Shown one piece after another: positions 34,035-43,308 of a stretch of DNA of 64,000 nt; the stretch's first letter is position 1; every line of letters starts with the position of its first letter. Under the pieces are notes generated by a model. The model had not been told where the DNA came from. It searched no databases and saw only the letters and a list, made by a program, of their open reading frames with translations. The translations under genes were made by a program, and so were the position numbers. Source of the DNA: Mycobacterium sp. JS623 (lineage in GTDB: Bacteria > Actinomycetota > Actinomycetes > Mycobacteriales > Mycobacteriaceae); NCBI RefSeq assembly GCF_000328565.1, contig NC_019966.1:4960001-5024000 (forward strand), in the 5' to 3' direction.

Positions 34035-35579
34035 ATGCCGAACGGTAAGCCGAACATTCTGGTCATCTGGGGCGACGACATCGGCATCAGCAACCTGAGT
34101 TGCTACAGCCGCGGCTTGATGGGCTACTTCACCCCCAACATCGATCGCATCGCTGATGAGGGAATGCTGTTCACCGATTCCTATGGTGAGCAGAGCTGCA
34201 CCGCAGGGCGGTCGTCGTTCATCACCGGGCAGAGCGTCTACCGCACCGGCATGAGCAAGGTGGGCATGCCCGGGGTCGACGTCGGGCTGCAGAAGGAGGA
34301 CCCGACGATCGCCGAGTTGCTCAAACCGCTGGGTTACGCCACCGGCCAGTTCGGCAAGAACCACCTTGGCGACCTGAACAAGTATCTGCCGACCGCGCAT
34401 GGGTTCGACGAGTTCTTCGGCAACCTCTATCACCTCAACGCCGAAGAAGAGCCCGAGAACCCCGATTACCCCACCGAGGCAGAAGCGCCGCTACTGCGTC
34501 GGGCGCTGCTGCCGCGTGGTGTCATCCACTCCTGGGCCACTGACGAGGACTCCGGCGAAGTCGATGAGCGATACGGACCGGTCGGCAAGCAGCGCATCGA
34601 GGACACCGGGCCGCTGACCAAGAAGCGGATGGAAACCATCGACGACGAAACCACCGGGGCGTGTAGCGATTTCATCCGGCGCCAGCATGAGGCCGGCACA
34701 CCGTTCTTCGTCTGGATGAACATGACCCACATGCACTTCCGCACCCACACCAAGCCGGAGAGTCTGGGACAGGCGGGCCGTTGGCAGTCGCCGTACCACG
34801 ACACCATGATCGACCACGACCGCAATGTCGGCCAACTGCTCGACCTCGTGGATGAGCTGGGTATTGCCGAGGACACCATCGTCATCTACAGCACCGACAA
34901 CGGCCCGCACGCCAACAGCTGGCCGGATGGCGCCACGACGCCGTTCCGAAGCGAGAAGGCCACCAACTGGGAAGGGGCCTTCCGTGTTCCCGAGATGATC
35001 CGCTGGCCGGGAAAGATCAAGCCCCGCAGTGTCTCCAACGAGATCATCCAGCATCACGATTGGCTACCGACTTTCCTTGCCGCAGCAGGGGATCCGGGCA
35101 TCATCGACAAGCTGAAGGCCGGTCACACCATCGGTGACATCACCTACCAGGTTCACATCGACGGGTACAACCTATTGCCCTATCTCACCGGTGAGGTGGA
35201 CAAGAGCCCACGCCGCGGCATGATTTACTTCTCCGACGACTGTGACGTCTTGGGGATCAGGGCGGAGAACTGGAAGGTCGTTTTCATGGAGCAGCGTTGC
35301 CGGGGCACGCTGCAGATCTGGTTCGAGCCGTTCACGCCACTGCGGGCCCCGAAGTTGTTCAACCTGCGTACAGACCCGTACGAACGCGCCGACATCACGT
35401 CAAATACGTACTGGGACTGGATGATCGATCGTATCTACTTGGTCCTCTTCGGATCGGCGATCGCCACCCAGTTCCTCGAGACGTTCAAGGAGTTCCCGCC
35501 GCGCCAAGAGCCCTCGTCGTTCACCATCAACCACGCGGTAGAGGAGCTCAACAAGTTCCTCGCGTCGCGCGGCGGGTGA
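34035..35579 (+). CDS. Arylsulfatase-type sulfatase
   Basis: 514 residues from an ATG with GAAGGAG seven bases upstream. Metal-binding Asp14 and Asp15 are in IWGDDIG, and SCTAGRSSFITG contains the sulfatase signature with Cys55 and Arg59. The motif is C-x-A-x-R, an accepted variant of C-x-P-x-R, whose Cys is converted to formylglycine. GYATGQFGKNHLGD and YSTDNGPHANSW supply other active-site residues. No signal peptide is visible, so it may act in the cytoplasm. The stop overlaps the HAD gene start and a formylglycine-generating enzyme lies two genes on, which should activate it. Substrate unknown. Confidence 0.92.
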   Translation: MPNGKPNILVIWGDDIGISNLSCYSRGLMGYFTPNIDRIADEGMLFTDSYGEQSCTAGRSSFITGQSVYRTGMSKVGMPGVDVGLQKEDPTIAELLKPLGYATGQFGKNHLGDLNKYLPTAHGFDEFFGNLYHLNAEEEPENPDYPTEAEAPLLRRALLPRGVIHSWATDEDSGEVDERYGPVGKQRIEDTGPLTKKRMETIDDETTGACSDFIRRQHEAGTPFFVWMNMTHMHFRTHTKPESLGQAGRWQSPYHDTMIDHDRNVGQLLDLVDELGIAEDTIVIYSTDNGPHANSWPDGATTPFRSEKATNWEGAFRVPEMIRWPGKIKPRSVSNEIIQHHDWLPTFLAAAGDPGIIDKLKAGHTIGDITYQVHIDGYNLLPYLTGEVDKSPRRGMIYFSDDCDVLGIRAENWKVVFMEQRCRGTLQIWFEPFTPLRAPKLFNLRTDPYERADITSNTYWDWMIDRIYLVLFGSAIATQFLETFKEFPPRQEPSSFTINHAVEELNKFLASRGG

Positions 35580-36478
35580 CCGTGCTGGCTTCTTGGAACG
35601 ACGGACCCACGAGGTCGGCGATCGTCGACTTCGTGGGTGGCGTCACCACTCATGGCGGTCCGGATTACGTTGAGCCGCACCAACGCGTCGCGGTCTTCGA
35701 CAACGACGGCACGCTGTGGTGCGAGAAACCGATGTACATCCAGCTCGACTTTCTTGTCCGGCGATTCGCCGAGCAGGCGAAGGCCGACCCGTCGCTGCGG
35801 GACAAGCAACCGTACAAGGCGGCATTCGAGCGCAACCTGAAATGGCTAAGCGACGCCGTCACCAAGCACTACCAGGGCGATGACACGGACATCACGACCC
35901 TGATGTCGGCAGTGCTGACCGCGCACGAAGCGATCACCGTAGACGAACACCGCAGTCGCGTGGAGGCCTTCTTCGCCGAGGCCAAACATCCGACGCTCAG
36001 GCGGCCCTACACGTCGTGCGGATATCACCCGATGGTCGAGCTGCTGCGCTACCTGGAGGCCAGCGCGTTCACCTGTTACATCGTGTCCGGCGGCGGCCGA
36101 GACTTCATGCGCCCGATCACCACTGCGCTGTACGGGATTCCGCCAGAACGCGTGGTCGGCAGCACGGTCGGGCTGGACTACCGCGACGGTCACTTGTACA
36201 CGACCTCGCAACCGGAGTTCCTCGACGACGGGCCCATGAAGCCGGTGCGACTGTGGAGCCGGATCGGCCGCAGGCCGATCCTGGCCGCGGGGAATTCCAA
36301 CGGCGACATCGAAATGCTGGAGTTCACCCACGGCCTGCGACTGCTCCTGCTGCACGACGACGCCGATCGCGAATTCGACTACACCGCAGGCGCCGAGAAG
36401 GCACTCGAGCAGGCGGGCAAGGACGACTGGACCGTCGTCAGCATGAAGAATGATTGGACGACAGTCTTCGGTGACTAA
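35576..36478 (+). CDS. HAD-family phosphatase
   Basis: 300 residues from a GTG overlapping the sulfatase stop; a second GTG two codons on is possible. Motif I is FDNDGTLW (Asp42, Asp44), motif II is in YIVSGGGRDF, and motif IV is in AAGNSNGDIEML. A helical cap domain sits between motifs I and II, as in phosphoserine-phosphatase-like HADs. Its position inside a sulfatase/formylglycine enzyme operon suggests it acts on a phosphorylated product of the same pathway; that is inference. Confidence 0.85.
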   Translation: MTVLASWNDGPTRSAIVDFVGGVTTHGGPDYVEPHQRVAVFDNDGTLWCEKPMYIQLDFLVRRFAEQAKADPSLRDKQPYKAAFERNLKWLSDAVTKHYQGDDTDITTLMSAVLTAHEAITVDEHRSRVEAFFAEAKHPTLRRPYTSCGYHPMVELLRYLEASAFTCYIVSGGGRDFMRPITTALYGIPPERVVGSTVGLDYRDGHLYTTSQPEFLDDGPMKPVRLWSRIGRRPILAAGNSNGDIEMLEFTHGLRLLLLHDDADREFDYTAGAEKALEQAGKDDWTVVSMKNDWTTVFGD

Positions 36479-37349
36479 CGAACTCGTCTGGATTCCACCG
36501 CAAACCGCGGTTCTGGGATCCGACCAGCACTACGCAGAAGAGGAGCCTGCGCGACCCGTCACTATCGACGGGTTCTGGATCCAAACCCACCAGGTGACCA
36601 ACTCGGAGTTCGCCGAGTTCGCAGCTGCCACTGGGTATCTCACGGTTGCCGAGCGGGCGCTGGTTCCCGCCGACTATCCCGGCGCGCCTGCGGAGAACTT
36701 GCAGCCGGGGTCGATGGTGTTCACCCGCACTCAGGGCCCGGTTGACCTGAGGCACCTGAACCTGTGGTGGACGTGGACGCCGGGGGCGTCGTGGCGGCAT
36801 CCCGTCGGCCCGAACTCGTCGATCGACAAGCGAGCCGATCATCCCGTCGTGCATGTCGCCTACGAGGACGCGGAGGCGTACGCGTCGTGGGCGGGGCTTG
36901 CGCTGCCCACCGAAGCGGAGTGGGAAACGGCCGCACGGGGCGGTCTCGGTGGCGCGACGTATACGTGGGGCGAGGAACCCGAACAGCCGGGCCAGTCGCT
37001 GGCCAACTATTGGCATGGCGATTTCCCGTGGCGGCCCGACCGCGGCTACGGCCGCACCACACCTGTCGGCAGCTTCCCGCCCAACGGGTATGGGTTGGTC
37101 GATATGGCCGGCAATGTGTGGGAGTGGACCACGGACTGGTATGCCGACACCAGAGCACGTCAATCCTGCTGTGCCGAAGACACTTACGACCCGCGTCAGC
37201 CGCAGTTCCGGGTGCCGCGGAGAGTGGTCAAGGGTGGCTCTTTCCTGTGCGCCGACAACTATTGCTTGCGATACCGGCCCGCGGCGCGGCGGCCGCAACC
37301 CGTCGATACGGGCATGAGCCACATCGGCTTTCGCTGCGTCAAGCGGTGA
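36471..37349 (+). CDS. Formylglycine-generating enzyme
   Basis: 292 residues from a GTG overlapping the HAD stop by eight bases. FGE/SUMF1 fold: LGSDQHYAEEEPARPVTIDG, WETAARGG, GLVDMAGNVWEWTTDW, and the active-site pair Cys260 and Cys265 in GGSFLCADNYCLRYRP, then HIGFRCVKR. It oxidises the sulfatase motif cysteine to formylglycine using copper and oxygen. It closely resembles M. tuberculosis Rv0712, which is adjacent to a sulfatase gene. Confidence 0.93.
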   Translation: MTNELVWIPPQTAVLGSDQHYAEEEPARPVTIDGFWIQTHQVTNSEFAEFAAATGYLTVAERALVPADYPGAPAENLQPGSMVFTRTQGPVDLRHLNLWWTWTPGASWRHPVGPNSSIDKRADHPVVHVAYEDAEAYASWAGLALPTEAEWETAARGGLGGATYTWGEEPEQPGQSLANYWHGDFPWRPDRGYGRTTPVGSFPPNGYGLVDMAGNVWEWTTDWYADTRARQSCCAEDTYDPRQPQFRVPRRVVKGGSFLCADNYCLRYRPAARRPQPVDTGMSHIGFRCVKR

Positions 37350-37362
37350 GGTTGGCTCAGCG

Positions 37363-37830
37363 CTAGCTGCCGGCTTCCGCGGTCTTCTTGATCGCCGCGA
37401 GCGTCGCCGGGATACCAGTCCTGGCAAGTTCGCGTCGATGCTCGATGTGTGCGTCGGCCTTATCGCCCCAGCGCTCGTGGAAGCCGGCGATGCCTGCGGG
37501 CAGGAACTCCCAATGCTCGGTGAGCCGGGTGCCACCGTTCTCGGGTTCAAAGGTGTAGCCCCAGCGGACCCAGCCGTTGTTCACCTCCCACGCGAACTCG
37601 CGACCGGGATCGGCGGCGACCACCTGACTGCGTGTCTCCCACGTCCGCTCCGGAAGCTCATTGCGGCCGGTGAACCAGGCGCCGACCTCCGGGCCTGCCC
37701 CTTCGTCCCACCAACAGGCCTTGCATACCGGGCTCCACTCGCCCATCCTCGTCACGTCGGACACCAGCGCGTACAACTCATCGGCCGATACCGCTATGGA
37801 AATCGAATCGGACATCTTCAAATCGGTCAC
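37363..37830 (-). CDS. SRPBCC family protein
   Basis: About 155 residues from the GTG giving VTDLKMSDSIS; the next ATG is five codons in, and upstream extension would run into the divergent gene. SISIAVSADELYALVSDVTRMGEW is the start of a polyketide-cyclase/START-like fold, and HWEFLPAGI is typical. Ligand unknown. It is divergent from an SDR gene and both share a KstR-type operator. Confidence 0.85.
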   Translation of the reverse strand: MTDLKMSDSISIAVSADELYALVSDVTRMGEWSPVCKACWWDEGAGPEVGAWFTGRNELPERTWETRSQVVAADPGREFAWEVNNGWVRWGYTFEPENGGTRLTEHWEFLPAGIAGFHERWGDKADAHIEHRRELARTGIPATLAAIKKTAEAGS

Positions 37831-37856
37831 ATCGCGAGTTTGCCCTACCGCTAAGT

Positions 37857-37870
37857 TGGAACACGTTCTA
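37857..37870. promoter_or_regulatory. KstR-type operator between SRPBCC and SDR genes
   Basis: TGGAACACGTTCTA matches the KstR consensus TnnAACnnGTTnnA at every fixed position and is nearly palindromic, close to the best-known sites. It lies in the 65-base gap between divergent genes and can serve both. It puts these genes in the predicted cholesterol-catabolism regulon. Confidence 0.75.
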
Positions 37871-37895
37871 CTTTCAGCGTCGAAAGGTCCGCGGG

Positions 37896-38666
37896 ATGAG
37901 CAAGCAGCGCAACGCTGTCGTGATCGGCGGAGCTTCCGGGATCGGCTGGGCGACGGCCCAAGCACTGGCCGCCCAGGATGACCGCGTCACCGTCGCCGAC
38001 CTCAACGCCGACGGCGCACACAGCCGGGCCGCTCAACTCGGCGCGCCCCACACCTCCGCGGCCGTCGACGTCACCGACGAGGACTCCGTACAACGGCTGT
38101 TCGAACAGACCGGCCCTGTCGACATCGTCGTCAACTGCGCCGGGTTCTCCAACGTCGGCCTCATCACCGACATGCCCGCCGACCAATTCCGCGACGTCAT
38201 CGACGTCTGCCTCACCGGGGCGTTCATCGTCGCGAAGCACGCGGGCCGCACCCTGCGCCCCGGCGGCGTCTTGGTCTCCATCAGTTCACTCAACGGCCGC
38301 CAGCCCGCGGCAGGCATGAGCGCCTACTGCGCGGCCAAGGCAGGCCTTTCGATGCTCACCCAGGTCGCCGCCCTCGAGCTCGGCCCACGCGGAATCCGCG
38401 TCAACGCCGTCGCACCCGGCTTCGTCCACACCCCGCTCACCGAACCCGCCGCCGCCGTGCCCGGCGTCGTCGAGGAGTACGTCGAAAACACCGCGCTTGG
38501 CCGGGCCGGCACGCCCGAGGACATCGCGGGCGCCGTGCTGTACCTGTGCTCACCCGCGTCCTCATGGCTGACCGGAGAAGTGCTCGACCTCAACGGCGGC
38601 GCGCACCTCAAGCGTTACCCGGACATCCTCGGCCATGTGATGAAACTGGCGGAGGCACCGCGATGA
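37896..38666 (+). CDS. Short-chain dehydrogenase/reductase
   Basis: 256 residues of the classical SDR family: NAVVIGGASGIGWATAQAL for the nucleotide site, NCAGFSNVG, the catalytic Ser in SISSLN and YCAAK. Asp in TVADLN at the end of strand 2 favours NAD over NADP. Possibly a hydroxysteroid or acyl dehydrogenase given the operator upstream. It overlaps the next SDR by four bases. Confidence 0.88.
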   Translation: MSKQRNAVVIGGASGIGWATAQALAAQDDRVTVADLNADGAHSRAAQLGAPHTSAAVDVTDEDSVQRLFEQTGPVDIVVNCAGFSNVGLITDMPADQFRDVIDVCLTGAFIVAKHAGRTLRPGGVLVSISSLNGRQPAAGMSAYCAAKAGLSMLTQVAALELGPRGIRVNAVAPGFVHTPLTEPAAAVPGVVEEYVENTALGRAGTPEDIAGAVLYLCSPASSWLTGEVLDLNGGAHLKRYPDILGHVMKLAEAPR

Positions 38667-39523
38667 GCCTCGCTAGCGAAGAGCCGAAAGCCAAGCGTTT
38701 CAACGACAAACAGGCGATCGTCACCGGCGCCGGCTCGGGTATCGGCGCTGCGCTATGCCGCGCGCTGGTGGCCGGTGGCGCCGAGGTGGTTTGTACCGAC
38801 ATCGACGGAGACGCCGCCGAACGCACCGCCACAGCCCTGGGCGCCAACGCTCGCGCCGCACGCCTGGACGTCACCGACGCGGCGGCCGTACAGACGGTCG
38901 TCGACGAGGTCGTCGATCGCCGCGGGCGGCTGGACCTGATGTTCAACAATGCCGGCATCGTGTGGGGCGGCGACACCGAACTGCTCACGCTCGACCAGTG
39001 GAACGCGATCATCGACGTCAACATCCGCGGCGTCGTACACGGCGTCGCCGCGGCCTACCCGCTGATGGTGAAGCAAGGCCACGGGCACATCATCAACACC
39101 GCTTCGATGGCGGGGCTGACGGCGGCCGGACAGATCACCAGTTACGTCACCACCAAGCACGCCGTCGTCGGGTTATCCATGGCCCTGCGATCCGAGGCCA
39201 TCAGTCGCGGCGTCGGCGTGTTGGTAGTGTGCCCGTCGGCCGTCGAGACCCCCATCCTCGACAAGGGTGCGGTCGGCGGATTCGTCGGGCGCAACTACTT
39301 TCTCGAGGGCCAAGGCGTGAAAACCGCCTACGACCCCGACCGGCTTGCGCGAGATACCTTGCGCGCCATCGAGAAGAACAAAGCAATACTCGTGAAACCG
39401 CGGCTGGCACACGCCCAGTGGATTTTTGCCCGACTCGCACCGACTCTGATGAACCGGGTGTCGATCGGGTTCATCGAACGCCAGCGCGCCAGCCAGGCCA
39501 CAGGACGCTCACAGCTCAGCTAG
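38663..39523 (+). CDS. Short-chain dehydrogenase/reductase
   Basis: 286 residues from an ATG overlapping the upstream stop (ATGA). QAIVTGAGSGIGAALCRAL, NNAGIVWGG, a catalytic Ser in NTASMAGL and YVTTK identify a classical SDR; CTDIDG suggests NAD use. The C-terminal extension is basic (KPRLAHAQWIFARLAP) and may bring it to the membrane. Second gene of the KstR-linked pair. Confidence 0.88.
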   Translation: MSLASEEPKAKRFNDKQAIVTGAGSGIGAALCRALVAGGAEVVCTDIDGDAAERTATALGANARAARLDVTDAAAVQTVVDEVVDRRGRLDLMFNNAGIVWGGDTELLTLDQWNAIIDVNIRGVVHGVAAAYPLMVKQGHGHIINTASMAGLTAAGQITSYVTTKHAVVGLSMALRSEAISRGVGVLVVCPSAVETPILDKGAVGGFVGRNYFLEGQGVKTAYDPDRLARDTLRAIEKNKAILVKPRLAHAQWIFARLAPTLMNRVSIGFIERQRASQATGRSQLS

Positions 39524-39533
39524 CGTCACAGCC

Positions 39534-40724
39534 ATGGACACCGAGTTCACGCTGACACAGAAGCGTGCGTTGGCGGTTGCGACCGTGATCGCGCTCCTGT
39601 TTGGCGCGTACTTCCTGCGCGGCTACTTCATACTCATCGTCGTGGCGGCCGTCGCCGCCTACCTGTTCACCCCGTTGTTCAATTGGCTCAACAACCGCTT
39701 CGGCGCCGGCTTGTCCGCGACGCTGACCCTGTTGGCCGCAATCGCTTCGGTCGTTGTGCCCATGGGGCTGTTCGTGTTGCTCGCCGTCGTGCAGATCACC
39801 AACATGGTCGAGCGGGTGGCCGAGTGGGTCGGCAGGACCGACCTTTCGACGCTCGGCGATCAAGCGCTGCGCTTCGTCAATGACGTGCTGCACCGGGTGC
39901 CGTTCATCAATGTGACAGTCACGCCCGACTCACTGCGGGGCTCGATGGCGACCGCGGCGCAGAAGGTCGGCGAATGGCTGCTCGGTCTGCTGCAGGGTGC
40001 GGCGGGCAGCGTCTTCGGCGGCGTGACGGCCGCGATCCTGTTTCTCTACGTTTTCCTGTCGCTGTTGACCAACCGCGACAAGGTGCTCATGCTGATCCGT
40101 CGACTCAACCCGCTCGGCGAGGACATCACCGACGTCTACATGTCGAAGATGGGCGCGATGGTCAAGGGCACCGTGATGGGCCAATTCGTCATCGCCGTCT
40201 GTCAGGGCGTCGCGGGCGCAGCATCCATCTACATCGCCGGGTTCCACCAAGGCTTCTTTCTTTTCGCGGTGCTGCTTTCCGCGCTGTCGGTGATTCCGCT
40301 CGGCAGCGGCATCGTGACGATCCCGTTCGGTATCGGAATGATCTTGTTCGGCAACGTATTCGGTGGCGTGTTCGTGATCGTCTTCCATCTCATCGTCGTG
40401 ACGAACATCGACAACTTCCTGCGACCGATCCTGGTACCGCGGGCCGCGCGCCTCGACTCGGCACTGATGCTGCTCGCCGTTTTCTCCGGCATCGCCATGT
40501 TCGGCGCGTGGGGCATCGTGATCGGTCCTGTGCTGATGATCGTCATCGTCACCACGATCAGCGTCTACCTGGCCGTGTATAAGGGCGTGCCGATGGATCA
40601 GCCCGACGACGACGAAAAGCCAAAGCAGCGTCGGCTTCTCGGCTGGTTTGGTCAGCGCCGCGGCAAGCAGAAACCCGCGAAGGCCGCGGCTAAACCAACC
40701 GTGCTACCGCCTAATCCGAGCTGA
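39534..40724 (+). CDS. AI-2E family transporter (PerM-like membrane protein)
   Basis: 396 residues with about eight hydrophobic segments, grouped in pairs typical of the UPF0118/AI-2E exporter family: AVATVIALLFGAYFLRGYFI, LSATLTLLAAIASVVVPMGL, GGVTAAILFLYVFLSLLT, FLFAVLLSALSVIPLGSGIV, ALMLLAVFSGIAMFGAWGIV. The tail is basic and cytoplasmic. Members include autoinducer-2 exporters and Na+/H+ antiporter-like proteins; substrate not known here. Its end overlaps the convergent hydrolase by 14 bases. Confidence 0.88.
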   Translation: MDTEFTLTQKRALAVATVIALLFGAYFLRGYFILIVVAAVAAYLFTPLFNWLNNRFGAGLSATLTLLAAIASVVVPMGLFVLLAVVQITNMVERVAEWVGRTDLSTLGDQALRFVNDVLHRVPFINVTVTPDSLRGSMATAAQKVGEWLLGLLQGAAGSVFGGVTAAILFLYVFLSLLTNRDKVLMLIRRLNPLGEDITDVYMSKMGAMVKGTVMGQFVIAVCQGVAGAASIYIAGFHQGFFLFAVLLSALSVIPLGSGIVTIPFGIGMILFGNVFGGVFVIVFHLIVVTNIDNFLRPILVPRAARLDSALMLLAVFSGIAMFGAWGIVIGPVLMIVIVTTISVYLAVYKGVPMDQPDDDEKPKQRRLLGWFGQRRGKQKPAKAAAKPTVLPPNPS

Positions 40725-41514
40725 GACGCTCGGTGAGGAATTGGACGACGCGCTTGCGTGCTTCGTAGGCCGGGTGTCCGTCCTGCTCGCGGACCTCTAG
40801 CGTCAGCACGGAGTGGGCCATCCTGCCGAAAGCGTGCTCGTTGCCCTTCTTCGAGTCGATCTCGATGACCTCGAAGGCATCGCCCAGCCGGTCCTTGAGC
40901 GTCTTGAACCGCGCACCAGGAGATAGCGGATCTTCGCTGAATCGCAGCCCCAGCGCGCACAGGCCCTCGTTGGCGGCGCGCTGTTCGATGACCTTCAGTT
41001 CGCCTTCGGAAAGGCCGGGGTCGGCTCGGTGTTTGGCCGTCAATCCGATCGGCGCCGAAGGCTGGCTCAGCACGGGCGCCAACACGCTGTCATCTACCGC
41101 GGCAGCCAATGCGAAACCGCCCGTGAAGCACTGCCCAATGACGCCAACGCCTTTGCCTGGCGTCTTCTCGTTGAGGTCGCGGGCCAGCGCGCGTAGGTAA
41201 TGGGCCACCGGCCGGTCGGCGTTCAACGCGAAACCTGCGAATTCCCTTGTCACACATGCGCGCACCATGACCGGGATCGCCCCCGGCCTCATCGCCGCAG
41301 CGCCCGGTGTGCCGAACAGTGACGGGCACGCGACAGTAAATCCATTGTCCACCAAGTGATTACCCAGGCCAATAACCTCTGGACCCATCCCTGGCAATTC
41401 CGGGATCAACACCACGCCGGGCCCCTCGCCCTTGCGGTATACGTCGTGGGTGTAGCCGGCCGCGGAAAACGGCGCGACGGTCCAACCGGTCAAGTCCCCT
41501 TGCGGCGCGGTCAT
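40711..41514 (-). CDS. Dienelactone hydrolase family protein
   Basis: 267 residues from the ATG at MTAPQGDLTG. The nucleophile elbow IGQCFTGGFAL places Cys129 as nucleophile, the mark of dienelactone hydrolases rather than serine esterases; acid/base positions are in the C-terminal NEHAFG region (His). Likely hydrolyses a small lactone or ester. Immediately downstream of the DUF4245 gene on the same strand (about 8 bases), so probably one transcript. Confidence 0.85.
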   Translation of the reverse strand: MTAPQGDLTGWTVAPFSAAGYTHDVYRKGEGPGVVLIPELPGMGPEVIGLGNHLVDNGFTVACPSLFGTPGAAAMRPGAIPVMVRACVTREFAGFALNADRPVAHYLRALARDLNEKTPGKGVGVIGQCFTGGFALAAAVDDSVLAPVLSQPSAPIGLTAKHRADPGLSEGELKVIEQRAANEGLCALGLRFSEDPLSPGARFKTLKDRLGDAFEVIEIDSKKGNEHAFGRMAHSVLTLEVREQDGHPAYEARKRVVQFLTERLSSD

Positions 41515-41522
41515 CGAATCCC

Positions 41523-42203
41523 CTACTTGGCGGTGAGCGGCGAGGCGATCTGCGTCGCCTGGGCCAGCGTACGGTACTCGTCGGTACCCGCGGCACCTGT
41601 TATGGCAATCTGCGCCGGGCCGCCCGGGCCACTGAGCCGGGTGGTCCACACCGGCTCTGCCCGCTTGCCGTCCTGGTCGGCGCCCTCGTACACAACCCAC
41701 TTCACGCCGTCGACGTCCCGTGTCCCTGTCGGATACACGTCGGTGTCGAGGGAGGTGATCAGCTTGTCCTCGTCGGCGTTGCTCTGCGTCAGGCTGAGGT
41801 ACATGCCGCTGGGGGCCAGGTATCCGACGGTCGAGCTGACGGCGCGGACCTGCTGACGCGACACCGGATCGGTGCGGCCGCCGTCGATCCCTTTTCGTCC
41901 ACCGGAATTGGGCTGCCAGCCCTCGGGCAGCTTGGGCAACCGAATCGGGATCTTCAGGGCGTCAGCGTCGGCCTGAAGCGCCGCTGGAGCGTCGTAGGTC
42001 GGCGTCGGCCCCTTGCCGGGCCCGGTCGGCGCGAACGAGCACATGCCGAGCATGCCTGCCAGCACAATGCAGGCGATCACCAGCGGCGCGATCGACCAGA
42101 ACATGTCGCGGCCGTCCTGCAGGATGCGGGGCTTCGCAGGCTTGGGGGCCGGAACCGCTTGGGCGGCGACATCGGCAGGGGGTATTGGCTGTCCATCCAT
42201 CAC
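41523..42203 (-). CDS. DUF4245 membrane-anchored protein
   Basis: 226 residues with a Pro/Ala-rich cytoplasmic head, one membrane helix ([20 protein letters not shown]), and an exported beta-rich domain (DUF4245, Rv1100 type). [20 protein letters not shown] and GVKWVVYEG are typical. Function unknown. Divergent from glpX, as in the conserved order. Confidence 0.88.
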   Translation of the reverse strand: MMDGQPIPPADVAAQAVPAPKPAKPRILQDGRDMFWSIAPLVIACIVLAGMLGMCSFAPTGPGKGPTPTYDAPAALQADADALKIPIRLPKLPEGWQPNSGGRKGIDGGRTDPVSRQQVRAVSSTVGYLAPSGMYLSLTQSNADEDKLITSLDTDVYPTGTRDVDGVKWVVYEGADQDGKRAEPVWTTRLSGPGGPAQIAITGAAGTDEYRTLAQATQIASPLTAK

Positions 42204-42256
42204 CCGCCAGTATCCCAGCTGCCAAACTCCGACCTGGCAATGGGAGAATCTGGCCC

Positions 42257-43285
42257 ATGAGCCCCGCGCGTGGTGAAGCCCCAGATCGCAACCTCGCCCT
42301 CGAACTCGTGCGAGTCACCGAGGCCGGCGCCATGGCAGCAGGCCGCTGGGTAGGCCGCGGCGACAAGGAAGGCGGCGACGGCGCCGCCGTCGACGCCATG
42401 CGTGAGCTGGTCAACTCGGTTTCCATGCGCGGAGTGGTGGTGATCGGCGAGGGCGAGAAGGACAACGCCCCGATGCTCTACAACGGCGAAGAGGTCGGCA
42501 ACGGCGACGGCCCCGAATGCGACTTCGCCGTCGACCCGATCGACGGCACGACCTTGATGGCCAAGGGGCTGGCCAACGCGATCTCTGTGCTGGCGGTCTC
42601 CGAGCGCGGCACCATGTACGACCCGTCGGCGGTCTTCTACATGAACAAGATCGCTGTCGGGCCCGATGCGGTCGACGCCATCGACATCACCGCCCCCATC
42701 GGCGAGAACATCCGCAAGGTCGCCAAGGCCAAGAACGTATCAGTGTCCGACCTCACCGTGTGCATCCTCGACCGGCCCCGCCATGAACAGTTGATCGCCG
42801 ACGTCCGTGCCGCCGGCGCCCGGTGCCGACTGATCTCCGACGGCGACGTCGCGGGCGCCATCTCGGCGTGCCGCCCCAACACCAGCACCGACCTGCTCGT
42901 CGGCATCGGCGGCACGCCCGAAGGCATCATCGCCGCGGCCGCGATCCGCTGCATGGGCGGTGCTATCCAGGGCCAATTGGCGCCCAAGGATGACGAAGAA
43001 CGGCAGAAGGCCCTCGACCGCGGCTACGACCTGGACCAGGTGCTGCTCACCGAGGACCTGGTCTCGGGCGACAACGTCTTCTTCTGCGCCACCGGGGTTA
43101 CCGACGGTGACCTGCTCAAGGGCGTGCACTACTACGGCGGCGGCTGCACCACCCAGTCGATCGTGATGCGGTCGAAGTCGGGCACCGTGCGGATGATCGA
43201 GGCCTACCACCGGTTGTCCAAGCTCAACGAATACTCCGCCATCGACTTCACCGGCGACAGCAACGCCGTTTACCCGCTCCCGTAA
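42257..43285 (+). CDS. glpX: Class II fructose-1,6-bisphosphatase
   Basis: 342 residues from [53 protein letters not shown] (the metal site DPIDGTT) and [20 protein letters not shown] define GlpX. It is the gluconeogenic FBPase of mycobacteria, essential for growth on fatty acids. The fumarase gene follows 23 bases later. Confidence 0.95.
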   Translation: MSPARGEAPDRNLALELVRVTEAGAMAAGRWVGRGDKEGGDGAAVDAMRELVNSVSMRGVVVIGEGEKDNAPMLYNGEEVGNGDGPECDFAVDPIDGTTLMAKGLANAISVLAVSERGTMYDPSAVFYMNKIAVGPDAVDAIDITAPIGENIRKVAKAKNVSVSDLTVCILDRPRHEQLIADVRAAGARCRLISDGDVAGAISACRPNTSTDLLVGIGGTPEGIIAAAAIRCMGGAIQGQLAPKDDEERQKALDRGYDLDQVLLTEDLVSGDNVFFCATGVTDGDLLKGVHYYGGGCTTQSIVMRSKSGTVRMIEAYHRLSKLNEYSAIDFTGDSNAVYPLP

Positions 43286-43308
43286 TCACCTCACCGAGAA
43301 GGACACAC

